Numbered from the stretch's first letter, positions 10,426 to 20,018 are shown. The stretch: DNA of 64,000 nt from Sphingomonas sp. 8AM (GCF_902506455.1 NZ_LR733844.1:3206525-3270524); one strand, 5' to 3'. A program made the numbers and translations. The notes: generated from the sequence alone by a model not told the origin.

Positions 10426-11649
10426 ATGAACGAAAACCTCACCGCCGACCGCGCGACGTTCGTCACGCATCTCGAATGCTCGCTGACCGGCGAGCGCTAC
10501 GAGGCGGATCAGCTCCACAACCTCTCCCGCGCCGGACGGCCGCTGCTCGTGCGCTACGACCTCGACGCGGTGCGCGATGCGCTCCGGCGCGACACGCTCG
10601 CCGCGCGCGCGACCGATCTGTGGCGGTGGCGAGAGTTGCTGCCCGTGCGCGAGACGCGCAACATCGTCAGCCTCGGCGAGATCGAGACGCCGCTGATCCC
10701 GATCCCCGCCAGCGCCGGCCCCAACGTCTGGGTCAAGGATGAGGGCCGCTTGCCGACCGGCAGCTTCAAGGCACGCGGGCTGGTGATGGCCGTCGCGATG
10801 GCGAAGGAACTCGGCGTCACGCGAATAGCGATGCCGACCAACGGCAATGCCGGCGCCGCGCTCGCCGCCTATGCCACGCGCGTCGGGATCGAGACGATCG
10901 TCTTCTGCCCCGAGGATACGCCGGAGGTGAACGTCCGCGAGATCGCCGCGCAGGGGGCAAAGGTGTGGCGCGTCAACGGGTTGATCGACGATTGCGGCGC
11001 GATTGTTGGCAAAGGTGCCGCAGAGGGGCGATGGTTCGACTTTTCGACCCTGAAGGAGCCATACCGGATCGAAGGCAAGAAGACGATGGGGCTGGAACTG
11101 GCCGCGCAGCTCGGCTGGCGGCTGCCCAAAGCGATCTTCTATCCGACGGGGGGCGGCACCGGGTTGATCGGGATGTGGAAGGCGTTCGACGAGCTGGAGA
11201 AGCTGGGCTGGATCGGGGCGGAACGGCCGCGGATGTTTGCGGTACAGGCCGCGGGATGTGCCCCGATCGTGCGCGCGTTCGAGGCGGGCGAGGAACATGC
11301 CGAGCGCTGGGAGGACGCGCACACCGTCGCGGCGGGCATCCGCGTGCCGCGCGCGGTCGGCGACTTCCTGATCCTGCGCGCGGTGCGCGAGAGCGGCGGC
11401 AAGGCGCTGGCGGTTGGCGATCCCGCGATCCTCAGGGCGGTCGACGATGCCGCGCGTCGCGACGGGCTGTTGCTGTGCCCCGAAGGCGGCGCGACGCTGG
11501 CGGCGTACCGGCAGGCGCTGCGCGATGGCGAGGTCGACGAGGACGAGGAGGTGGTGCTGTTCAACTGCGCGACCGGGCTCAAATACCCGCTGCCCGCCGC
11601 CGAGCAGCGGCTCGACCGGCATGGAGCGATCGACTTCGACAGACTGTAG
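10426..11649 (+). CDS. thrC: Threonine synthase
   Basis: PLP-dependent fold-type II enzyme that converts O-phosphohomoserine to threonine; 407 residues. The N-terminus (THLECSLTGERYEADQLHNLSRAGRPLLVRYDL) resembles the degenerate zinc-ribbon-like entry of plant-type threonine synthases. The PLP lysine is in GSFKARG, the phosphate-binding loop is GGGTGLIGMWKAF, and PTNGNAGAALAAYA is the substrate-side loop. ATG 10426 fits family length; an in-frame ATG at 10351 would read through the REP-like palindrome. It lies directly after hom, consistent with a threonine operon. Related cysteate synthase-like enzymes share the fold, so a small doubt about substrate remains. Confidence 0.88.
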   Translation: MNENLTADRATFVTHLECSLTGERYEADQLHNLSRAGRPLLVRYDLDAVRDALRRDTLAARATDLWRWRELLPVRETRNIVSLGEIETPLIPIPASAGPNVWVKDEGRLPTGSFKARGLVMAVAMAKELGVTRIAMPTNGNAGAALAAYATRVGIETIVFCPEDTPEVNVREIAAQGAKVWRVNGLIDDCGAIVGKGAAEGRWFDFSTLKEPYRIEGKKTMGLELAAQLGWRLPKAIFYPTGGGTGLIGMWKAFDELEKLGWIGAERPRMFAVQAAGCAPIVRAFEAGEEHAERWEDAHTVAAGIRVPRAVGDFLILRAVRESGGKALAVGDPAILRAVDDAARRDGLLLCPEGGATLAAYRQALRDGEVDEDEEVVLFNCATGLKYPLPAAEQRLDRHGAIDFDRL

Positions 11650-11663
11650 ATCGGCAGCATCGC

Positions 11664-12377
11664 TCAGCCGCCGGCCGAGCGGCAGACGTGGATTGCCACA
11701 TCGTGTAAAAAGGTCTGGCCAAGCGCCTGTGTCGCGATGCTCGCCACGCGATAGCCGTTCGCGATGTCGGCCAGATAGTCGAGATACGCGGCGGCACGAT
11801 CACCGTCGCCACCATCGGCGTCCGCCCGGTCGCTGACCACCACGCCGCCCTTCCGCAGCGACGGCTCCAGTAAGCGGAGCACGTCGAGGTAGAGATCCTT
11901 CGCCGCATCCAGGAGAATCAAGTCGATCGGCTCACCGCCGTCCGGCATCAGTGTCTCGCGCGCATCTCCGACCCGGATTTCGACGAGATCGGCCAGACCG
12001 GCCTCCCGCAAATTGGCTTCGGCACGTGCTGCCTTCGCGGGGAACAGCTCGGTGCTGATGATCTGCCCGCCGCCGTTGTCGCGCAGAGCCGCGGCAAGGA
12101 AGAGCGTCGACACGCCAAATGACGTGCCGAACTCGATGATCCGGCGCGATCCGGTTGTGCGTGCCAGGACGTAGAGGAGATGGCCGAATTCCGGTGTGAC
12201 CGGCATCCGCGCGTCCGTCATCGCCGCGTAGAAGCCTCTGTGACTCTCGTTCGCCATCCCGCCGGCCAAGGCCATGTCGCGAACGCGCGGATCCTGCTCG
12301 ATCGTCTCCGTATAAAGGCGGTTGATGACGTTCTGGATCGCTGGCGGAAATTGCGGATGAAAGAGCGGCGCTGCCAT
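11664..12377 (-). CDS. Class I SAM-dependent O-methyltransferase family protein
   Basis: Cytoplasmic methyltransferase of 237 residues, similar to the caffeoyl-CoA/catechol O-methyltransferase group. The SAM-binding motif I is IIEFGTSFGVSTLFLAAAL, followed by the acidic strand end STELFP, and metal-site-like LILLDAAKDLYLDVLRLLEPSLRKGGVVVSD, where the Asp pair would bind a divalent cation. ATG 12377 is preferred over an upstream TTG at 12389. The acceptor substrate is unknown. It converges on thrC with 14 bases between stop codons. Confidence 0.82.
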   Translation of the reverse strand: MAAPLFHPQFPPAIQNVINRLYTETIEQDPRVRDMALAGGMANESHRGFYAAMTDARMPVTPEFGHLLYVLARTTGSRRIIEFGTSFGVSTLFLAAALRDNGGGQIISTELFPAKAARAEANLREAGLADLVEIRVGDARETLMPDGGEPIDLILLDAAKDLYLDVLRLLEPSLRKGGVVVSDRADADGGDGDRAAAYLDYLADIANGYRVASIATQALGQTFLHDVAIHVCRSAGG

Positions 12378-12523
12378 GTCGTTCCTCAAGCCATTCGTGG
12401 CTGGCGATTACATCTCGTTCGCCGTCAGCCGGGGCCCTTCGCGACGACCGTTTCAGCCTGGATTTTCGGTGCTGTGCGAAGCCGCACCGACGGGTGGCGT
12501 CCCAACGCGCGCGCCATCGCGGC

Positions 12524-12730
12524 TCAATGCGGCGCGCAGGATCGCCGCAGTTCCATGCCCTTGAACGTCAGCACCAGATGGCCCAGTCGCTCACGGACCA
12601 GCCCCTGATCGAGCATGTGGCGAATGGCTGCCGGATCCTGCCCGCGCGAGATGATGAGCGACGCGCCGGCATTGCGCGCGGTCCACAGGATAGTTTCGAG
12701 CTGCGGCACGTTGCCGGTCATCACGTCCAT
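12524..12730 (-). CDS. Hypothetical small protein
   Basis: Short cytoplasmic protein of 68 residues that I do not recognise. It starts at ATG 12730, preceded by GGGA, and contains LETILWTARNAGASLIISRG followed by DPAAIRHMLDQGLVRERLGHLVLTFKGMELRRSC. The pattern of helices with a basic C-terminus could be a small winged-helix-like DNA-binding protein, but this is only a guess. The extension from 12730 to 12865 is unlikely to be translated. It lies between the O-methyltransferase and murA, all on the minus strand. Confidence 0.5.
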   Translation of the reverse strand: MDVMTGNVPQLETILWTARNAGASLIISRGQDPAAIRHMLDQGLVRERLGHLVLTFKGMELRRSCAPH

Positions 12731-12871
12731 CGTTTCCCACCTCTGGGCATGCGCGCGACTCGTGCCGGCGCAGGGCAAGACAGGACCTGTCGCGAGCCCG
12801 TTCGTCAACGCCCCACGACGACGATGACCGGAATTGGTTGATGAAACGTTAAGTGGGTCCGCCAAAGTGGG

Positions 12872-14155
12872 TCAGCCGCCACCGTCCCGCTCGATATCGG
12901 CGCCGACCGCCTGCAATTTTTCTTCCAGCCGCTCATAGCCGCGATCGAGGTGATAGACGCGCGAGACGGTGGTCTCGCCGTCCGCCACCAGCCCGGCGAT
13001 GATCAGGCTCATCGACGCGCGCAGGTCGGTCGCCATCACCGGCGCGCCGACCAGCCGGTCGACCCCGGTCACCTCCGCGGTGCGCCCGCGCACGCTGATG
13101 TCCGCGCCCATCCGCGCCAGCTCGGGCACGTGCATGTAGCGATTCTCGAAGATCGTCTCGGTCAGCGTGCTGGTGCCCGGTGCCTTGCACAGCATCGCCA
13201 TAAGCTGCGCCTGCATGTCGGTCGCGAAGCCGGGGTATGGCGCGGTCGACAGCGACAGCGGCTTCAGCTCCGCTTCGGACGTGACCATGATCGACCCGCG
13301 CCGCTCCTCGATCCCGACGCCCGCCTCGCGCAGCGCGTCGAGCGTTGCACCCATGTCGGCAGGGTTGACGTTGGTCAGCTCGACCGCGCCGCCGGTCACC
13401 GCGACCGCGCAGGCATAGCTGCCCGCCTCGATCCGGTCGGGCATCACCGCATAGGTGGCGCCGTGCAGCTCGTCGACGCCCTCGATCTCCAGCGTGCCGG
13501 TGCCGACGCCCTCGATCCGTGCGCCCATCGCGATCAGACAGCGGCACAGGTCGACGATCTCGGGCTCGCGCGCGGCATTCTCGATCCGGCTCGATCCCCT
13601 GGCGGTCACCGCCGCCATGATGACGTTCTCGGTCGCGCCGACCGAGACGACCGGGAAGCTGTAGCTGCCGCCCGAGAGCCGCCCGCCCGGCGCGGTTGCG
13701 GTGACGAAGCCCGCGCTCATCTCCAGCGTTGCGCCGATCGCTTCCAGCGCCTTCAGGTGCAGGTCGATCGGGCGATTGCCGATCGCGCACCCGCCCGGCA
13801 GCGAGACGCGCGCCTGCCCGGCGCGGGCGAGGATCGGCCCCAGCACCAGGATCGAGGCGCGCATCTTGCGCACGATGTCATAGGGTGCCTCGGTCGAGGT
13901 CAGTTGCCCGGCGCGGATCGTCATCACGCGGCCGAATTCGTCGGGCTTGCTGCCCTCGATCCGCGTCGAGGCGCCCAACTGGTTGAGCAGATGCCCGAAA
14001 CCGTCGACGTCGGCGAGCCGCGGAAGGTTGCGCAGCGTCAGCGGCTCGTCGGTGAGCAACGCGCAGGGCATCAGGGTCAAAGCGGCGTTCTTGGCGCCGG
14101 AAATCGGAAGCTTGCCGGTCAGGCGGCGGCCGCCGCGGATGATGATACGGTCCAT
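12872..14155 (-). CDS. murA: UDP-N-acetylglucosamine 1-carboxyvinyltransferase
   Basis: First committed enzyme of peptidoglycan synthesis, transferring enolpyruvate from phosphoenolpyruvate to UDP-GlcNAc in the cytoplasm; 427 residues, the normal length. The N-terminus shows the ISGAKNAAL motif with the conserved Lys22-Asn23 pair, and the catalytic cysteine lies at residue 123 in [14 protein letters not shown], so the enzyme should be fosfomycin-sensitive in principle. C-terminal [22 protein letters not shown] is also typical. ATG 14155 begins [12 protein letters not shown]; a longer reading to 14242 lacks conservation. It is divergent from the Crp/Fnr gene at 14283. Confidence 0.96.
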   Translation of the reverse strand: MDRIIIRGGRRLTGKLPISGAKNAALTLMPCALLTDEPLTLRNLPRLADVDGFGHLLNQLGASTRIEGSKPDEFGRVMTIRAGQLTSTEAPYDIVRKMRASILVLGPILARAGQARVSLPGGCAIGNRPIDLHLKALEAIGATLEMSAGFVTATAPGGRLSGGSYSFPVVSVGATENVIMAAVTARGSSRIENAAREPEIVDLCRCLIAMGARIEGVGTGTLEIEGVDELHGATYAVMPDRIEAGSYACAVAVTGGAVELTNVNPADMGATLDALREAGVGIEERRGSIMVTSEAELKPLSLSTAPYPGFATDMQAQLMAMLCKAPGTSTLTETIFENRYMHVPELARMGADISVRGRTAEVTGVDRLVGAPVMATDLRASMSLIIAGLVADGETTVSRVYHLDRGYERLEEKLQAVGADIERDGGG

Positions 14156-14282
14156 CGGCCACGCTCTATCGGACCCGTGGCGTCGCGCCAAGAGAACGAA
14201 CGCTGTCGCCGGTTGATCGGTTTTAATGCGGCAGATGCCCACGCCCGCGTAACGATCCGAAGAACTTGAGGATCAACATTGC

Positions 14283-15023
14283 GTGCCAGCGCTTAGTTTC
14301 GCCGACCGGGTCGGCGATTTCCTATCTCTTTCCGCGATCGAGCGCGGCGTGTTGGCAGGGCTGGCCGAGCGGGAACGCCCGCTTCGCCGCGGCGCGACAC
14401 TCGTGCGCCAGAACGAACGCGGCACCGATCTCTTCGCGCTGAAAAGCGGCATGATGATGGGCTATGTGTTGCTGGGCGACGGCGGTCGACAGATCCTGCG
14501 GCTGATCTTCCCCGGCGATCTCTTCGGCACGCAAGTGATGGTCTATGGTAAGGCACAACAAACACTTGTTGCCGCCGCCGACAGCGTGGTCGCACCGATC
14601 GACCGTGCCGCCCTGGCCGAGGCGACGCTGCGTCATCCGCGGCTTGCGCTGGCGCTGACCGCGCTGGAGCAGATCGAGAGCGCATCGCTGGCCGACCGGC
14701 TGGCGGCGGTCGCCAAGTTGCCGGCCCGCGCACGTGTGGCCGGGATGCTGCTGGAAATCCGCGCGCGGATGCGGCGCGGCGATCCGGCGGTCGAGAACAG
14801 CTTCGCGCCCGGACTGACGCAGGAGGAACTCGGCGACGCGATCGGGCTGACCGCCGTCCACGTCAACCGGATGCTGCGGCAGTTGGAAGACCAGGCCCTG
14901 ATCGCGCGCACCGCGGGACGGGTGACGATCCTCGACGAGGCCGGGATGCGCCGTGCAGCCGGGCGCAACGATCGCGGCGACGGCGCCGATCTGTCGTGGC
15001 TGCCGGAGGTGCAGCCGGCGTAA
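14283..15023 (+). CDS. Crp/Fnr family transcriptional regulator
   Basis: DNA-binding regulator of 246 residues. An N-terminal cyclic-nucleotide-binding-like beta-roll (about 20-110, with GTDLFALKSGMMMGY and LRLIFPGDLFG) is joined by a dimerisation helix to a C-terminal winged helix (about 170-225, LTQEELGDAIGLTAVHVNRMLRQLEDQALI). No cysteine cluster of the Fnr iron-sulfur type is present, so it is probably not an oxygen sensor of that class. The start is GTG 14283. The C-terminal tail ends 7 bases before the convergent phosphomannomutase stop. Ligand and targets are unknown. Confidence 0.85.
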   Translation: MPALSFADRVGDFLSLSAIERGVLAGLAERERPLRRGATLVRQNERGTDLFALKSGMMMGYVLLGDGGRQILRLIFPGDLFGTQVMVYGKAQQTLVAAADSVVAPIDRAALAEATLRHPRLALALTALEQIESASLADRLAAVAKLPARARVAGMLLEIRARMRRGDPAVENSFAPGLTQEELGDAIGLTAVHVNRMLRQLEDQALIARTAGRVTILDEAGMRRAAGRNDRGDGADLSWLPEVQPA

Positions 15024-15029
15024 GCTGCG

Positions 15030-16400
15030 TCAGCCGGTGCGCGACAGGCCGCACGCCGCCAGCTGCGCGTCGATCGCAGCGACCAGCCGGTCGAGCGCCG
15101 CGGCATCGCGCCCCTCGGCCCGCAAGGTCAGCGCCGCCTGCGTGTTCGAAGCGCGCAGCAGCCACCAGCCGTCGTCGGTCGAGACGCGCACGCCATCGGT
15201 GACCGTCACCCGGGCGCCCTGTTCGACCAGTCGCGCCGCGACCTCTTCGACCACCGCGACCTTGCGCACCTCGGCGACCGGCACGCGCCATTCCGGCGTC
15301 GCGACCCGCGCCGAGGTGCCCTCGCGCAACGCGGTCAGCGTCCGCCCCGACAGATGCACCGCATGGATCAGCCGCACCGCGGCGTAGAGCGCGTCGTCGA
15401 ACCCGTAATAGCCGTGCGCGAAGAAGATATGCCCGGACAGTTCGCCGGCCAGCGGTGCGCCCAGCGCCTTCATCTTCGTCTTGATCTCGCTGTGCCCGGT
15501 TCGCCACATCACCGGTGTGCCGCCAAGATCGGTGATCCGCTCGAACAGCGCGTCGCTCGATTTCACGTCGGCGACGATCGTGCTGCCCGGCAGCGCGGCG
15601 AGGATCGGCGCGACGAGGAGCGACAGGATCTCGTCCCCCCACAGGACGCGCCCCTGCGCGTCGACGGCGCCGATCCGGTCGCCGTCGCCGTCGAAAGCCA
15701 GTCCGAAATCGAGCTTCTTCTCCGCGACCAGCGCCTGCAGGTGCGCCAGATTTGCTTCCACCGTCGGATCGGGATGGTGGTTGGGGAAGGTGCCGTCAAT
15801 GTCGCAGAACAGCAGATGATGTTCGCCCGGAAGCTGCGCGGTGAGCGCGCGGATCGCCGGTCCGGCCGCGCCGTTCCCGGCATCCCAGCCGATCCGGTAC
15901 GTTCCGCCCGCATAGCCGGCGAGCAGCCGGCCGACGTAAAGGTCGAGGATGTCGGCGTTGGTAACGGTGCCCGCGCCGACCTCCCAGTCGCCCGTCTCGG
16001 CGAGCCGCGCGAGGTCGCGCACGTCCGCGCCGCAGAAGCTGTTCCCCTGCATCACCAACTTGAAGCCATTGTCCTCGCGGGGATTATGGCTGCCCGTTAC
16101 CTGTACGCCGCCATCCACCTCTAGCGTCGCGGCAGCGTAATAGAGCATCGGCGACGGTCCAAGGCCGACCCGGACCACGTCGACGCCCGCGGCGGTGAGC
16201 CCCGCGACCAGCGCCGCCTCCAGCATCGGCGAATGCGTCCGCCCGTCATAGCCGACGGCGACGCGCGTCCCGCCCGCGCGGCGGATGCGCGTCGCGAAGC
16301 CGCGCCCGACTGCCCAGGCATCCGCCTCGGTCAGCGTGTCGCCGACGCGGCCGCGTATGTCATAGGCGCGCAGGATCTCGGGCGAGAGCCGGTGAGTCAT
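15030..16400 (-). CDS. Phosphomannomutase/phosphoglucomutase
   Basis: Cytoplasmic alpha-D-phosphohexomutase, 456 residues, interconverting 1- and 6-phosphates of mannose or glucose and feeding nucleotide-sugar pools for surface polysaccharides. Four domains can be traced: the phosphoserine loop TGSHNP (Ser104), the magnesium loop AFDGDGDRIG, the sugar-binding loop GELSGHIFF, and the C-terminal phosphate-binding loop RASNTQAALTLRAEG. ATG 16400 overlaps the stop of the upstream J-domain gene by four bases. In sphingomonads a PgmG enzyme of this type serves exopolysaccharide synthesis, which would connect it to the rml genes downstream (inference). Confidence 0.9.
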   Translation of the reverse strand: MTHRLSPEILRAYDIRGRVGDTLTEADAWAVGRGFATRIRRAGGTRVAVGYDGRTHSPMLEAALVAGLTAAGVDVVRVGLGPSPMLYYAAATLEVDGGVQVTGSHNPREDNGFKLVMQGNSFCGADVRDLARLAETGDWEVGAGTVTNADILDLYVGRLLAGYAGGTYRIGWDAGNGAAGPAIRALTAQLPGEHHLLFCDIDGTFPNHHPDPTVEANLAHLQALVAEKKLDFGLAFDGDGDRIGAVDAQGRVLWGDEILSLLVAPILAALPGSTIVADVKSSDALFERITDLGGTPVMWRTGHSEIKTKMKALGAPLAGELSGHIFFAHGYYGFDDALYAAVRLIHAVHLSGRTLTALREGTSARVATPEWRVPVAEVRKVAVVEEVAARLVEQGARVTVTDGVRVSTDDGWWLLRASNTQAALTLRAEGRDAAALDRLVAAIDAQLAACGLSRTG

Positions 16401-16663
16401 CGCGCGTCCTTCAGCGACGCCAGCAGCGTGTCGCGCGCGGCATTGACGCGCCGCGCACGCTGTTCGGAGCCACCGCGATCGGGGTGCAGCTCGCTCATCA
16501 GCCGGCGGTGCGCGGCGCGGATCTCGCCCGCATCGGCGCGCGCGTCGACCCCCAGCACCCGCCGCGCCTCGCCGAGCGGGGACGGGCGCTTCTTCGCCGG
16601 CTTGCGCAGCAGCACCCACACGCCCCACACGATCAGCGCCGCGACGATCCATTTCATCAGCAT
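16397..16663 (-). CDS. Membrane-anchored J-domain protein
   Basis: Small protein of 88 residues with one N-terminal membrane segment (WIVAALIVWGVWVLL) followed by a compact J domain (about 31-85) containing the invariant HPD tripeptide in LMSELHPDRGGSEQ. The layout resembles TIM14/DjlA-like membrane J proteins, which stimulate a DnaK-type chaperone at the membrane. It is translationally coupled to the phosphomannomutase gene downstream and lies 2 bases after the stop of mipZ, so the three probably form one operon. Confidence 0.85.
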   Translation of the reverse strand: MLMKWIVAALIVWGVWVLLRKPAKKRPSPLGEARRVLGVDARADAGEIRAAHRRLMSELHPDRGGSEQRARRVNAARDTLLASLKDAR

Positions 16664-16665
16664 CG

Positions 16666-17490
16666 TCAGGCGGCCTGCGTCGCGCCGACGTCAGGCAGCG
16701 CCAGCGCCGCCATCATCTCGCGCAGCTCCTGCCGCGCGGCGACATGGCTCAGCCCCATGCCGCCGAACTCCTTGGCGTCGAGCAGGGTCAGCCCCTTGGG
16801 GAACAGTTCGCGATAGATCACGCGCTCGCCCAGCCCCGGGATGATGCGGAAGCCGACGCGCCGCGCCAGTTGGTCCAGCGCCTCCGACACGCGGCGCATG
16901 TTGCGCGCCTCCAGATATTGCAGGCGGTTGCGCAGCACGACCCAGTCGATCGTCGTTCCGTCCTCCCGCGCGCGGGCCTTGCGCGCGTCCCAGATCAGTT
17001 CCGAATAGAAACTGGGGCGCACCACCTTGTAGGTCTCGGGATCGACCTGCCCGATCAGGTCGAAATCGACGAAACTGTCGTTCATCGGCGTCACCAGCGT
17101 ATCGGCGAGCGCCGCGGCGATCCGCGCGGCCGGGTCGTCGCGCCCCGGCGTGTCGATGACGAGGAAGTCATAGCCATCGGTGAAGTCGCGATACAGCGAC
17201 GGGAATACCCCGTCGGCGCGTCCGTCGCCGGTGGCATGGACCGGCACCACCAGATCGATCGCCGCGCGCGTCACGGTTGCGGCGCGATTGTCGAGATAGC
17301 GCCCCAGCGTGCGCTGGCGATGATCGAGGTCGATGCACGCGACGCGCGCGCCCTTCGACGCCAGGCCGATCGCGACGTGAACCGCCGTCGTCGACTTGCC
17401 CGTTCCACCCTTTTCGTTGGCGAACACGATCACATGCGTGCGTGGCACTTGCGTGCGATCGTGTGGCGCTTCCGTCCCCGTTTCGGACAA
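16666..17490 (-). CDS. mipZ: Division plane positioning ATPase MipZ
   Basis: ParA/MinD-type ATPase of 274 residues which, in Caulobacter, forms a gradient from the ParB-bound poles and inhibits FtsZ assembly away from midcell. The deviant Walker A KGGTGKST is at residues 27-34, the Walker B-like strand is FLVIDTPG, and the MipZ-specific DLDHRQRTLGRYLDNRA and NRLQYLEARNMRRVSEALDQLARRVGFR sequences separate it from plasmid ParA. The start is a TTG at 17490; no better upstream ATG fits. It is divergent from panC with 74 bases between. Confidence 0.92.
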   Translation of the reverse strand: MSETGTEAPHDRTQVPRTHVIVFANEKGGTGKSTTAVHVAIGLASKGARVACIDLDHRQRTLGRYLDNRAATVTRAAIDLVVPVHATGDGRADGVFPSLYRDFTDGYDFLVIDTPGRDDPAARIAAALADTLVTPMNDSFVDFDLIGQVDPETYKVVRPSFYSELIWDARKARAREDGTTIDWVVLRNRLQYLEARNMRRVSEALDQLARRVGFRIIPGLGERVIYRELFPKGLTLLDAKEFGGMGLSHVAARQELREMMAALALPDVGATQAA

Positions 17491-17564
17491 TTCGTCGCAT
17501 CCTCGATTGATTGCGTCCTGTCGCGACCATAGAACCCCCGACCGCGAGTTTCGAGGGGTAACGG

Positions 17565-18407
17565 GTGGAAGTGTATCGTGATCTCGCCGGCCTGCGCGCC
17601 GCGCTGGCGGAAGCGCGGGCAGGCGGGCGTGAGGTGGCGCTGGTGCCGACGATGGGCGCGCTCCATGCCGGCCACATCGCGCTGGTCGAGGCCGCGCGTC
17701 GTCCCGGCGCGCTCGTCGTCGCCTCGATCTTCGTCAATCCCAGGCAGTTCGGCGCCAACGAGGATCTGTCGCGCTACCCCCGCAAGGAGGTCAGCGACAT
17801 CGCGATGCTCGCCGATGCGGGCTGCGATCTGCTGTGGCTGCCACCGGTCGAGCAGATGTACCCGGCCGGCTTTGCCACCAACGTCTCGGTGTCGGGGGTC
17901 AGCGAAGGCTGGGACGGCGCGGCGCGCCCGGGGCATTTCGACGGAGTCGCCACTGTCGTCGCCAAGCTGTTCAACCAGGTCCGCCCGACTCGCGCCTATT
18001 TCGGCGAAAAGGATTTCCAGCAGCTGGCGGTGATCCGCCGGATGGTCGCCGATCTCGATTTCGACATCGACATCACCGGCGTCCCCACCCAGCGCGAGGA
18101 CGACGGGCTCGCGCTGTCATCGCGCAACGTCTATCTGCTCCCCGATGAGCGCCAGAAGGCGGTCGCGCTGCCGCGCGCGCTGGGGGTCGCGGCGCGGGCG
18201 GTGCTCGGCGGCGGTGATCCCGCCAAGGCGGTGGCGGATGCGCAGGCGGCGCTGGCCGCGGCCGGGTTTACGGTCGACTACGTCGCGCTGGTCGATGCCG
18301 AGACGCTGGAAAGCGATCCCGCCCCCGGCCGACGCCGGCAATTGCTCGCCGCCGCGCGGCTCGGCAACACGCGCCTGATCGACAATCTGGCCGTCGACGT
18401 CGGCTGA
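17565..18407 (+). CDS. panC: Pantothenate synthetase
   Basis: ATP-dependent ligase joining pantoate and beta-alanine to make pantothenate, in the cytoplasm; 280 residues. The nucleotidyltransferase HIGH-like motif is seen in PTMGALHAGHIALV, the second ATP motif in LALSSRNVYL (KMSKS-like), and the substrate region in FGEKDFQQLAVIRRMV. Start is GTG 17565, preceded by GAGGGG. With coaD at 20,019 the window therefore encodes two coenzyme A pathway steps, separated by unrelated genes. Confidence 0.95.
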   Translation: MEVYRDLAGLRAALAEARAGGREVALVPTMGALHAGHIALVEAARRPGALVVASIFVNPRQFGANEDLSRYPRKEVSDIAMLADAGCDLLWLPPVEQMYPAGFATNVSVSGVSEGWDGAARPGHFDGVATVVAKLFNQVRPTRAYFGEKDFQQLAVIRRMVADLDFDIDITGVPTQREDDGLALSSRNVYLLPDERQKAVALPRALGVAARAVLGGGDPAKAVADAQAALAAAGFTVDYVALVDAETLESDPAPGRRRQLLAAARLGNTRLIDNLAVDVG

Positions 18408-18516
18408 TCCGCACAATCTTTGTATGTCAGCGACTTAGATGATCGCCGCTTTAACCATTTGGTGAGCCGAATCAGTGCAAACCTCTCATCACATTGAAGG
18501 ATTGAGGGGTGATCCG

Positions 18517-18807
18517 ATGGTAACCGATTTCGATACCGCGCTGCTGGCGCGCCGCATCAACGAAGCAACCCGCGGCGATACCGATGCCGCCTACGACCTT
18601 GGTGTCGCTTATTCGACCGGCACCATGGGTGCGGCGCTCGACCTGATCGAGGCCCACAAGTGGTTCAACCTGTCGGCCGCCTGGGGCAACGATGCCGCCG
18701 CCGCGGCGCGCTCGGACATCGCCGAGGACATGACCGCGCGCGAGATCGCGACCGCGCAGCGCGCCGCACGCGACGTACTCGGCGGGATGCAGCGCCGCGC
18801 GGCCTGA
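18517..18807 (+). CDS. Sel1-like repeat protein
   Basis: Small protein of 96 residues containing one Sel1/TPR-like helical repeat: DTDAAYDLGVAYSTG followed by AALDLIEAHKWFNLSAAWGNDAAAAARSDIAEDMT. Sel1 proteins are usually adaptor or scaffold proteins. ATG 18517 is preceded by GAGGGG; an upstream GTG at 18475 is unlikely. The upstream gap holds TTAACCAT at about 18,450, which resembles half of a CtrA site of alphaproteobacteria (weak inference). Partner unknown. Confidence 0.75.
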   Translation: MVTDFDTALLARRINEATRGDTDAAYDLGVAYSTGTMGAALDLIEAHKWFNLSAAWGNDAAAAARSDIAEDMTAREIATAQRAARDVLGGMQRRAA

Positions 18808-18857
18808 CCTGCGGCATCTCCTTGACCCGTCGCGCTTGCACAGCGCATAGCCCGGGC

Positions 18858-19097
18858 ATGGAGAATTCGACCGAGACGCTGTCCTTCGAAGCCGGCCTGC
18901 GCGAACTCGAGGAGATCGTCGCGCGGCTTGAATCCGGGGATACCCCGCTGGAGGAGGCGATCCGCCTCTACGAGCGCGGCAGCGTATTGCGGCAACGCTG
19001 CGCCGATCGGCTGGATGCCGCCCAGGCACGGATCGAGGCGATCCGTACCGGCGCCGACGGGCGCCCCGTTGCGGTCGAGCCGTTCGCCGCCGGATGA
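18858..19097 (+). CDS. xseB: Exodeoxyribonuclease VII small subunit
   Basis: Small helical subunit, 79 residues, of the exonuclease VII complex that degrades single-stranded DNA. The diagnostic run SFEAGLRELEEIVARLESGD is followed by PLEEAIRLYERGSVLRQRCADRLDAAQARIE, forming the two helices that wrap the large subunit. ATG 18858 gives the family length. The stop overlaps ispA's start by four bases (ATGA), the common xseB-ispA arrangement. Confidence 0.93.
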   Translation: MENSTETLSFEAGLRELEEIVARLESGDTPLEEAIRLYERGSVLRQRCADRLDAAQARIEAIRTGADGRPVAVEPFAAG

Positions 19098-20002
19098 GCG
19101 TCGCCGCCAATGCCTCGCCGCAGCTGAAAGCGGCGCTCAGGGAAGTGTCGGCGGAGATGGACCGGCGCTTCGACGCGCTGCTGCCGATCCCGAACGATCC
19201 GCGCGCGGACCTGTACCGCGCGATGCGCCACGCCACGATCGGTGGCGGCAAGCGGCTGCGCCCGTTGCTCGTCTTTGCGACCGCGCGGCTGTTCGACGTC
19301 GCGCGCGATGCCGCGGCGCGCGTCGCGGTCGCGCTGGAGGCGATCCACGTCTATTCGCTGATCCACGACGATCTGCCCGCGATGGACGACGACGATTTGC
19401 GCCACGGCAAGGCGACCGTCCACAAGGCGTTCGACGAGGCGACCGCGATCCTCGCCGGCGACTGCCTGCACGCGCTGGCGTTCGAGGTGCTCGCCGATCC
19501 GGCGACGCACGCCGATCCGTTCGTCCGCGCCGAGCTGATCGCCGACCTCGCGCGCGCCTCCGGCCCATCGGGCATGGCGGGCGGGCAGGCGATGGACCTG
19601 AAGGCCGACGGCACGCGCTTCGACCTGAATACCGTCACCCGGCTCCAGCAGATGAAGACCGGTGCGCTGATCGGCGCGGCGGTCGAGGGCGGGGCGATCC
19701 TCGGTCGCATTCCGCCGGAGGGCCGGCGCCACCTGCGCGGCTATGCGCACGACCTCGGGCTCGCCTTCCAGATCGTCGACGACCTGCTCGATGTCGAGGG
19801 CGACGAGCAACTGGCCGGCAAGAAGCTGCGCAAGGACGGCGAACAGGGCAAGGAGACGTTCGTCTCGCTGCTCGGCGTCGACCGTGCGCGCCAGCAGTCG
19901 CGGATGCTGGTCGATCAGGCGATCGACCACCTGCGCAGCTATGGCGAAGAGGCCGAATTGCTCCGCGCGATCGCCCGCTTCGTCATCGATCGTCGCGGCT
20001 GA
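19094..20002 (+). CDS. ispA: Polyprenyl (farnesyl) diphosphate synthase
   Basis: Cytoplasmic prenyltransferase of 302 residues that condenses isopentenyl and allylic diphosphates to farnesyl diphosphate, precursor of quinones, undecaprenyl carrier and carotenoids. The first Asp-rich motif is DDLPAMDDDD (about 92-101), the substrate arginine-lysine motif is GGGKRLRPLLVF, and the second Asp-rich motif is QIVDDLLDVEGD. GQAMDL and MKTGALI are also conserved. Start overlaps xseB. A geranyl-geranyl product cannot be excluded from sequence alone. Confidence 0.93.
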   Translation: MSVAANASPQLKAALREVSAEMDRRFDALLPIPNDPRADLYRAMRHATIGGGKRLRPLLVFATARLFDVARDAAARVAVALEAIHVYSLIHDDLPAMDDDDLRHGKATVHKAFDEATAILAGDCLHALAFEVLADPATHADPFVRAELIADLARASGPSGMAGGQAMDLKADGTRFDLNTVTRLQQMKTGALIGAAVEGGAILGRIPPEGRRHLRGYAHDLGLAFQIVDDLLDVEGDEQLAGKKLRKDGEQGKETFVSLLGVDRARQQSRMLVDQAIDHLRSYGEEAELLRAIARFVIDRRG

Positions 20003-20018
20003 CCGGAAGGCTTCTCCC